A stretch of DNA of 64,000 nt from Nitratireductor sp. B36 (GTDB taxonomy: Bacteria > Pseudomonadota > Alphaproteobacteria > Rhizobiales > Rhizobiaceae). Positions 58,264-64,000 of this stretch are shown here, piece after piece. The notes under the pieces were generated by a model that saw only the letters and a list, made by a program, of their open reading frames with translations, was not told the origin of the DNA and did not search any database. The DNA is taken from positions 632,578-696,577 of the forward strand of contig NZ_JACKZY010000001.1 of NCBI RefSeq assembly GCF_020833685.1, in the 5' to 3' direction. Position numbers and translations under genes: made by a program. Numbering within the stretch: the first letter of the stretch is position 1; each line of letters begins with the position of its first letter.

Positions 58264-60339
58264 ATGACGATAAGGGTAGCGTTTGTTTCGCTCCTTCTTC
58301 TCTCGGCTCCTCCCCTTGCCGAGGCTCAATCCCTTCCGGATATGGGCCCGATCCCGTTCGCACGTCCAGATGCCGTGAATACGCCAGCTGCCGCTATCGA
58401 TGCATTGACAAACGCAGCGGCCATCCGGCCCAACGTAATGAGTGCTCCTGACGTACAATCCGCCAATCAACGCGCGTTGAGTGCGGGGCTCGATGCGCTT
58501 TCTGCCGGCGATCCTGCAACCGCTCGCAGGCTGCGCGATCACATGAAGGAGAAGAGTCTCGAACGACGGATTCTGACCTGGTCACTTGCGCTTTCGGCGA
58601 GCGAAACGTTTTCGAGCGCTGAGATCGCTGCGACCGCCAAGGAGTTGAGGGACTGGCCCGGCATGCTCACACTGCGTGAGCATGCGGAGCGTGCATTGTA
58701 CCGCGAAAATCAACGACCGCAGGTCGTGGTGAGCCTGCTCGGCGACGCGGTTCCTTTAACTTTCGAAGGCACCGTCGCGCTTGGCCAGTCCTATCTGTCT
58801 CTGGGGAACAAGGAGAAGGCACGGGCGCTGGTTGCCGGGTTCTGGCGCGAGGCAAAGCTTGATGCCACGAGCGAGACAGCTTTTCTGAGCACTTTTGCCG
58901 ACCTGCTTTCCGAAACGGATCATAGGGTCCGCATGGAGCGAATGTTGTATGAGGCGCGGGTGCGCTCGGCCGAGCGCGTTGCCCCGCTGGCCGGGGGCAA
59001 AGCGCTGGCCAAGGCATGGGCTGCGGTTATTCGCGGCGATCGGAATGCTCAAGCCCTGCTCGACGCCGTACCAGAGACGGAGCGCAGTGCTGGATACATT
59101 TTTGCCAAAGCACGCTTTCTGCGTCGCGCCGGACAGTTCGATGAAGCTGCAAAGCTGATGCTGACAGCGCCACGGGACGCCGAAAGCCTGATCGATCCGG
59201 ACGAATGGTGGGTGGAAAGGCGCGTGCTCTCACGTGAACTTCTGGATATCGGAGATGCCGAGACGGCCTACAAGCTTGCCGCTGCCCATTCTGCCGAGAG
59301 CCCTTCCCGTGCCGCCGATGCGGAATTTCATGCGGGTTGGTATGCTTTGCGAGCGCTGAAAGATCCAGCGAAGGCTGCATCTCATTTTGCGAAGATCGCT
59401 GCTATCGCGGAGGGGCCGATCTCGAATGCGCGCGCCAATTATTGGCTGGGGCGAGCAGTGGACGAGGGAGCGCCCGGTGATGCCACGGACCATTACGAAG
59501 AAGCGGCGCGCTTCGGCGCCACGTTTTATGGGCAGCTTGCGACAGCCAGACTTGGCCGAACCACGCTCGCCGCTGAGGCGCCGGAACCGACGGATGAGGA
59601 TCGTCGCCATTTTTCCGCCCGAGAGATGGTGCGGGCGATCAAAAGCCTAGAGCAGACAAACCATGTGTGGCGCGCGGGCAGCCTCTATCGGAAACTCGCG
59701 GAAACTCTTGAAAACCCGGGAGAACTGACCTTGCTTGCCCGGATGGCCGAGGCACGTGGCGACTACACCACAGCACTGCGGGTCGGAAAGATCGCGGGCG
59801 GCAGGGGACTTGAGATCGGTGCACTGGCGCATCCCGTGGGTGCAATCCCGCAAACCGCTGCCATCCCCTCCGCCCGTCAGGCGCTCGCTTATGCAATTGC
59901 CCGGCAGGAAACCGAGTTCAATGCCGCTGCTGTTTCACCGGCCGGTGCGCGCGGCTTGCTTCAACTCATGCCTGCTACAGCTCGGGAGATGGCCCGCAAA
60001 AGCGGCCTCCCCTATTCTCGTGCGCGCCTGACCACGGATCCAAGCTACAATGCCACTTTGGGTGCTGCGTATCTGGAAGAGCAGCTCTTACGGTTCAACG
60101 GTTCGTATATCCTAACCTTTGCGGGCTACAATGCTGGCCCAAGCCGGGCGAGTGAGTGGATGGAGCGCTATGGGGACCCTCGTGGAATGCCGGTGGAGGA
60201 CGTGGTCGACTGGATCGAACGCATCCCCTACTCGGAGACGCGGAACTATGTTCAAAGGGTGATGGAGAACCTGCAGGTCTATAAAATGCGGCTTACCGGT
60301 CGGTTCGACGTCCTCACCGACCTCTCAGCCGGGGGATAA
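58264..60339 (+). CDS. Soluble lytic murein transglycosylase (Slt family)
   Basis: 691 residues. A signal peptide of about 20 residues ([19 protein letters not shown]) is followed by a long helical superhelix region and a C-terminal SLT domain. The catalytic Glu is Glu549 in [20 protein letters not shown], followed by [25 protein letters not shown] and [14 protein letters not shown]. It cleaves peptidoglycan to anhydromuropeptides in the periplasm. It is divergent from dapA over a 233-bp gap. The frame opens 177 bp upstream but the signal peptide fixes the start. Confidence 0.93.
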   Translation: MTIRVAFVSLLLLSAPPLAEAQSLPDMGPIPFARPDAVNTPAAAIDALTNAAAIRPNVMSAPDVQSANQRALSAGLDALSAGDPATARRLRDHMKEKSLERRILTWSLALSASETFSSAEIAATAKELRDWPGMLTLREHAERALYRENQRPQVVVSLLGDAVPLTFEGTVALGQSYLSLGNKEKARALVAGFWREAKLDATSETAFLSTFADLLSETDHRVRMERMLYEARVRSAERVAPLAGGKALAKAWAAVIRGDRNAQALLDAVPETERSAGYIFAKARFLRRAGQFDEAAKLMLTAPRDAESLIDPDEWWVERRVLSRELLDIGDAETAYKLAAAHSAESPSRAADAEFHAGWYALRALKDPAKAASHFAKIAAIAEGPISNARANYWLGRAVDEGAPGDATDHYEEAARFGATFYGQLATARLGRTTLAAEAPEPTDEDRRHFSAREMVRAIKSLEQTNHVWRAGSLYRKLAETLENPGELTLLARMAEARGDYTTALRVGKIAGGRGLEIGALAHPVGAIPQTAAIPSARQALAYAIARQETEFNAAAVSPAGARGLLQLMPATAREMARKSGLPYSRARLTTDPSYNATLGAAYLEEQLLRFNGSYILTFAGYNAGPSRASEWMERYGDPRGMPVEDVVDWIERIPYSETRNYVQRVMENLQVYKMRLTGRFDVLTDLSAGG

Positions 60340-60504
60340 GGCGCATCAACCCCAACCACGTGTGCCCGCCCGTTGATTGCGGCAGCGCAGGTCATCTCGC
60401 ATCCTCGATCCACGCCTATTGAAGATAAATTCGGTCGATCTGCCCCAATACGATATGTACACACAGGTTGAGAGTGGCAGTGCTGGCCGGCGAAGGGGGA
60501 TATC

Positions 60505-61389
60505 GTGGCTGACAACGGTTTTCGCGATGTGTTTTATTCAGCACAGGATGGCCTGAAGCTGCATGCGCGGGTCTATGGCGAAGGCAATTCGGGTCTGCCC
60601 GTGGTGTGCCTGCCCGGCCTGACACGCAATGCCCGGGATTTTCACGCACTCGCAGAAAAACTTTCTGCTGAAGGAGGCGCGGCGCGCAAAGTTATTGCCT
60701 TCGACTATCGCGGGCGTGGCCTTTCCGATTACGACAAGGATTGGCGGCGCTATGACGTGGCGGTGGAGGCCACCGATATCGTTTCAGGGCTTGTGGCACT
60801 GGGGGTGGAGCACGCGGCATTCGTGGGCACCTCGCGTGGCGGGCTCATCACCATGGCTCTGGCAGGCACGCGCCCCACTCTCATCAAAGCGGCAATTCTC
60901 AATGATATCGGGCCCGTCGTGGAAGGAGACGGACTTGCCCAGATCCGCGCTTATCTTCAGCGTGCTCCCGCCCCTGCCACACTGGCGGAAGCGATCGAAA
61001 TCCAGAAATCCGTGCACGGTGAGGCTTTTCCGGCGTTAAACGACAGCGACTGGGAGCGCTTCACCGCTGCGCTTTACAAGGAAGAAGAGGGGCGATTGCG
61101 CGCCGACTTCGATCCCAATCTGTTGAAGCCGCTAAAGGCCATCGATCTGGACAAGCCCTTGCCAACACTCTGGCCACTTTTCGACGGGCTGACAGCCATA
61201 CCACTCCTGACAATTCGCGGAGAAAACTCCCGCCTCCTGTCGAGCCGCACTCTCGGGGAAATGGCCTCCCGGCACCCGGCAATGCAGCAAATCGTGGTGC
61301 CCGGACAAGGCCATGCGCCGCTTCTGGAAACCGGGAATCTGCCGAAGGAAATCTCAGCCTTTATCAAACGTGCGGAGAGGTCGCGCTAA
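60505..61389 (+). CDS. Alpha/beta hydrolase
   Basis: 294 residues. The nucleophile is Ser110 in FVGTSRGGLITMAL, the oxyanion region is VCLPGLTRNARDF and the likely catalytic His is in VPGQGHAPLLETG. The GTG start has GAAGGGGG upstream. Its natural ester or other substrate is not evident. A terminator follows ten bases after the stop. Confidence 0.87.
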   Translation: MADNGFRDVFYSAQDGLKLHARVYGEGNSGLPVVCLPGLTRNARDFHALAEKLSAEGGAARKVIAFDYRGRGLSDYDKDWRRYDVAVEATDIVSGLVALGVEHAAFVGTSRGGLITMALAGTRPTLIKAAILNDIGPVVEGDGLAQIRAYLQRAPAPATLAEAIEIQKSVHGEAFPALNDSDWERFTAALYKEEEGRLRADFDPNLLKPLKAIDLDKPLPTLWPLFDGLTAIPLLTIRGENSRLLSSRTLGEMASRHPAMQQIVVPGQGHAPLLETGNLPKEISAFIKRAERSR

Positions 61390-61398
61390 ACTGAGAGG

Positions 61399-61429
61399 AG
61401 ACGAAGGCATTCTTCTGCCTTCGTCTTTT
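61399..61429 (+). terminator. Intrinsic terminator of the alpha/beta hydrolase gene
   Basis: AGACGAAGGCA (61399-61409) pairs with TGCCTTCGTCT (61416-61426), 11 bp with a six-base loop, followed by TTTC. It also lies 33 bp past the integrase stop on the other strand. Confidence 0.8.
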
Positions 61430-61461
61430 CTTGATGAACGTCGCAGACTCCTGAATCAGGA

Positions 61462-62397
61462 CTAAGCCCGCTTCGTGGTCCCGGATTTCGCACAACGCTC
61501 CAGAACCCCGACACAGGGGTCCAGATCACCAGTCGCCAGGTGGGCATAACGCATGGTCATCGTCAGGGTCTGGTGGCCGAGCCACATCTGGACACGGCGC
61601 AGATCAATGCCACCTTGTACGAGACGTGACGCGCAGGTATGGCGCAACACATGCGGCACTACCTGGGTATCCTGAGACAGCCCCACCTCCGCCTTAGCCT
61701 CATTCCAGATAACGCGGTATTGCGCCTGCCGCAGCATTGCGAAAGGTCCCTTGTGACCATCTTTGGGGATGTCTGTCACTTGCTGCGCACGTTTGGTCAA
61801 TGGAACGGAGCGCGCACGCGCGGATTTGGTGATCCAAAAGCTCGCCCGCCCCTCGCTGACGTCGTTCCAGGTCAGACCAATGGCTTCCCCAAGACGACAG
61901 CCGGTGTCGACCAGAAACACCGAGAGCCGCCAGGCGTCCTCGCTGCGCCTGCGAATCGCGGCAAAAAGCATCTCTTCTTCATTGCAGGAGAGGAAACGGA
62001 TACGCCCAGAGCGCTCCTTCTGACGCCGAAATTCCGGCAGGCTATGAATGTCACCCATCTTATGCGCTTTCCGCAGAAGCTTGCTAAGCGCGGCCATCTT
62101 TCTGTTGATGGTCGCGTTGCTGTTTCCGCGGGCGCGCAATTTTCCGATCAGTTCATCGAGCAGGCTTTGCTCGAACGCGCTGAATCGTTTCCCCAACAAG
62201 AGCTCGTCCAGCTCTCCGATGAAGAAGGTGACATTATATTTATGCGTGCCAGGTTCCCAAAGTATGTCTCCATACTTTGCGAAGAGTTCTTTTAAACTAT
62301 ACTCAGAAACGAGACGTAAATGCTCGTTACCGAACGTGACGGAGTAGCGAGACCTGGAAAGGCCCCACTCGCTGTCAGGACTGTTGACCGCCCCCAT
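61462..62397 (-). CDS. Tyrosine recombinase/phage-type integrase
   Basis: 311 residues. The catalytic set is complete: Arg168 in DTGCRLGEAIGL, Lys191 in WITKSARARSVPL, His249 and Arg252 in PHVLRHTCASRL, His275 in WLGHQ, and Tyr284 in TMRYAH. The N-terminal part resembles a core-binding domain (about 35-115), with no separate arm-binding domain. It looks active. No excisionase, cargo, tRNA or flanking repeats were recognised, so it may mark the edge of an element or a decayed one. It could also be a chromosomal recombinase, but the sequence is unlike XerC/XerD. Confidence 0.88.
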   Translation of the reverse strand: MGAVNSPDSEWGLSRSRYSVTFGNEHLRLVSEYSLKELFAKYGDILWEPGTHKYNVTFFIGELDELLLGKRFSAFEQSLLDELIGKLRARGNSNATINRKMAALSKLLRKAHKMGDIHSLPEFRRQKERSGRIRFLSCNEEEMLFAAIRRRSEDAWRLSVFLVDTGCRLGEAIGLTWNDVSEGRASFWITKSARARSVPLTKRAQQVTDIPKDGHKGPFAMLRQAQYRVIWNEAKAEVGLSQDTQVVPHVLRHTCASRLVQGGIDLRRVQMWLGHQTLTMTMRYAHLATGDLDPCVGVLERCAKSGTTKRA

Positions 62398-62636
62398 GTC
62401 AGGTCACGTCCTGGGCGTTTTTGTCAAATGCGTGTTCGGTAAAATTCTGAGTTGTGAACCACCCCTCCGAGATAGAAATTCTCGAGTTCCCCAAGCTATT
62501 ATTGTCCCCAACGAAGGGGACTAGCACTCGCAACTTAGGCCAGTCCAGAAAAAAAAGCATTTTTTTACACTTACTTATGGCCCCGCCCTAATGAGCCCCT
62601 GACGGCGGGTAATGGTTTCTCCTTCCATGGAGTGTT

Positions 62637-62668
62637 CAAAAAAAAGAAAAACTCGCTCTCGAAAGAGC
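62637..62668 (-). terminator. Second hairpin with T-run downstream of the porin
   Basis: On the minus strand GCTCT-TTCG-AGAGC (62668-62655) is followed by GAG, TTTTT, C and TTTTTTTT (62638-62645 and neighbours). The stem is short but the T-run is long. It is a tandem terminator or the end of a small RNA. Confidence 0.6.
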
Positions 62669-62749
62669 CTGGCTGAAGGTCTCGTTAAACCCTGTCACCC
62701 GAAGCATTCGCGCTTGACGCGCCCGCTACCAACGAGCCCTCCAAAGCCA

Positions 62750-62777
62750 AAACCCGGCAGATTGCTCTGCCGGGTTT
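62750..62777 (-). terminator. Intrinsic terminator of the porin gene
   Basis: AAACCCGGCAGA (62750-62761) pairs with TCTGCCGGGTTT (62766-62777), 12 bp with a four-base loop, 20 bp past the porin stop. On the minus strand the stem ends in TTT and continues TGGCTTTGG. Confidence 0.85.
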
Positions 62778-62797
62778 CGTAGTCTTAGCCGGACTTC

Positions 62798-63937
62798 TTA
62801 GAAGTCACGCTGGAAGCGGATGAAGCCGCTCCAGTTGTCTTCGTTGCCAACCGGCGTGTCGAGCTTGCCGTAGTTGACAGCGAGCTTGGTGTTGAAGTTC
62901 TCAACGATCTCGTAGTCAACCGTGAGACCTGCGCTGAGGAAGTTCACGTCGCCACCAGCAAACGCCGAGACGAAGTCGTTACCGACATTGTCATAGTACT
63001 GAGCGCCGATAGACGCTTTCAGCTTCGGCGTGAACTTGTAACCGATCAAACCACCGATCGACCACTCCGAGCCGAAACGGATCGTGGACGGAATGCCCGA
63101 TCCAGTCACGTTGAACGGATCGGTCGAGTAGAAGTTGATGCCGCTTTCGTAGGTGGCAATTGCTTCTGCCCACAGGCGGTCGGTCAGGTTGGCCTTCACG
63201 ATAGCCTTAAGAGCGAACTCTTCTGCGGTGGCATCGTAAGCTGCCCACAAGTCAGCAGAGCCCCAGCCCTGAGCGATACCGACCTTACCGACGACGTTCG
63301 GGGTGTAGTCGTAGTTCGTGTCAGCTTCTTCGAGAGCGAGCGTGGCGGTTACGCCATTGCCTGCTGCGAAGGTGTAGCTGATGAAGTGAACGCGATCACC
63401 ACCACCGCTATCGAACTCGCCGGACAGACCCGCATCATAGAGCGTGTCAGACAGACCCATGGAGAGGCCGCCGAGCGAAATGATTGCCTGCTGCAGACCA
63501 ATGCTGGAGCCAACGCCGAGCGACAGAGCGTCACCGTCGTTTACACCGGCAGCCGGAAGCGGACCAGCTTCGGTTTCCCAAGGGAAGTCGGAATCCGGAG
63601 CATAGCCGGTATGGTTGCTGTCGCCACGAAGCTTGATGAATGCGCCAAGCGTGCCGTACTCGGTCTCCGAACGAGCGTCGAAGTTCACTTCTGCGCGTGC
63701 AAACTTCTTCCAGCCGTCGTCGTTCTCATCCCAGTTGATCTGGTAACGGACCATACCGCTGATGCGGAGGCAGGTCTCGGTGCCGGGGATGTAGAAGAAG
63801 CCTGCGCCGTAGACGTCGCAAACGCGGACATATTCCATCGGCTCCGGCTCGGGGACGACGATCGGGTCGGCCGCCTTGGCGCCGGTCGCAGCAGCTGCGA
63901 GAGCTGCGGAGCCAATCAGAAGGCTCTTGAGTTTCAT
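62798..63937 (-). CDS. Porin_2 (Omp2b-type) outer-membrane porin
   Basis: 379 residues. A signal peptide ends at GAKAAD. The mature N-terminus has VRVCDVYGAGFFYIPGTETC then LRISGMVRYQINW, with the two cysteines that mark alphaproteobacterial Porin_2 proteins. The C-terminus FIRFQRDF ends in Phe, the BAM recognition signal. It forms a trimeric outer-membrane beta-barrel for small hydrophilic solutes. The start at 63937 has GGAGG upstream; a frame 24 bp longer is not needed. The gene is probably highly expressed. Confidence 0.93.
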   Translation of the reverse strand: MKLKSLLIGSAALAAAATGAKAADPIVVPEPEPMEYVRVCDVYGAGFFYIPGTETCLRISGMVRYQINWDENDDGWKKFARAEVNFDARSETEYGTLGAFIKLRGDSNHTGYAPDSDFPWETEAGPLPAAGVNDGDALSLGVGSSIGLQQAIISLGGLSMGLSDTLYDAGLSGEFDSGGGDRVHFISYTFAAGNGVTATLALEEADTNYDYTPNVVGKVGIAQGWGSADLWAAYDATAEEFALKAIVKANLTDRLWAEAIATYESGINFYSTDPFNVTGSGIPSTIRFGSEWSIGGLIGYKFTPKLKASIGAQYYDNVGNDFVSAFAGGDVNFLSAGLTVDYEIVENFNTKLAVNYGKLDTPVGNEDNWSGFIRFQRDF

Positions 63938-64000
63938 GTTCTGACCTCCAGTCAGAATCATGAAAAATCAGCGAAGTGAACCTCTGAATTGCCGCCGAAA

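Larger units (their letters stand above)
62398..62797. other. 400-bp noncoding stretch between integrase and porin
   Basis: It contains an A/T run of A8-GCA-T7 at about 62549-62566, a hairpin with an A-rich flank at 62637-62668 and the porin terminator at 62750-62777. No gene was recognised. The 62669-62749 segment could be a small RNA bounded by the two hairpins, but no promoter is clear. Confidence 0.45.

Noticed and set aside
58031-58363. Upstream extension of the dapA frame
   Set aside because: It overlaps the signal peptide region of the divergent lytic transglycosylase, and the DapA start [13 protein letters not shown] at 58030 is well supported.
61462-62797. Prophage or integrative element
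   Set aside because: Only the integrase gene is present. No structural phage, replication, conjugation or cargo gene and no flanking direct repeat was recognised, so I do not call an element.

Overview
The window looks like a chromosomal segment of an alphaproteobacterium of the order Hyphomicrobiales, most like Phyllobacteriaceae such as Mesorhizobium or Nitratireductor relatives. The evidence is a G+C-rich sequence, conserved rhizobial gene order (fabD-fabG-acpP-fabF-mltG; rpsF-rpsR-rplI, dnaB-alr-radA-cvpA-purF; rpoZ-rsh, acpS-lepB-rnc-era-recO; dapA/smpB), a Porin_2/Omp2b-type porin with a C-terminal Phe, lineage-restricted proteins (TIGR02301 family, a 56-residue protein) and a rhizobial-type mosaic palindromic repeat. 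The genus is an inference; no 16S, tRNA or rRNA gene was recognised.

Layout. 1-4757: fatty-acid synthesis on the minus strand (fabD, fabG, a GNAT gene, acpP, fabF, then the start of mltG). 4936-8556: a small membrane protein, an ABC-2 exporter pair, a palindromic repeat, and a WYL-type regulator divergent from an unknown gene around a perfect operator-like inverted repeat. 8567-10358: rpsF-rpsR-rplI with a promoter, a long leader and a strong terminator. 10578-19049: cfa, dnaB, alr, radA, cvpA, purF and an SDR gene, several with stop/start overlaps. 19252-21450: an acyltransferase facing psd-pssA (phosphatidylethanolamine synthesis).

21593-25385: a LysM envelope protein, then arsR and an Atm1-type exporter; a 47-bp near-perfect palindrome sits directly before arsR. 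25496-32604: LOG-type hydrolase, RarD, CimA, prolyl iminopeptidase, a GFA-domain protein, cysS and a 56-residue protein. 32799-38661: FAD oxidoreductase, SRAP protein with a clamp-like C-terminus, a lipoprotein, NUDIX, three secreted or membrane unknowns and YgfZ. 38661-43435: an HD hydrolase with an A+T-rich tail, then two MscS paralogues bracketing an RLAN/ATP-grasp plus GNAT pair on the other strand. 43445-46192: an ECF sigma/anti-sigma pair with its own ECF-type promoter, and an MFS carrier.

46199-57028: recO-era-rnc-lepB-acpS-DUF2062, a TIGR04325 methyltransferase, a His/Cys-rich small protein, rsh, rpoZ, a NYN-domain protein with a UDGb, and smpB. 57149-64000: dapA divergent from a lytic transglycosylase, an alpha/beta hydrolase, a lone tyrosine integrase, a 400-bp noncoding stretch with tandem terminators, and the porin.

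Most of the window is housekeeping and ordinary. The parts most worth following up are the MscS/RLAN/GNAT locus, the clamp-motif SRAP protein, the arsR palindrome, the WYL divergon and the ECF promoter. I did not find a clearly new multi-gene defence or biosynthetic system.
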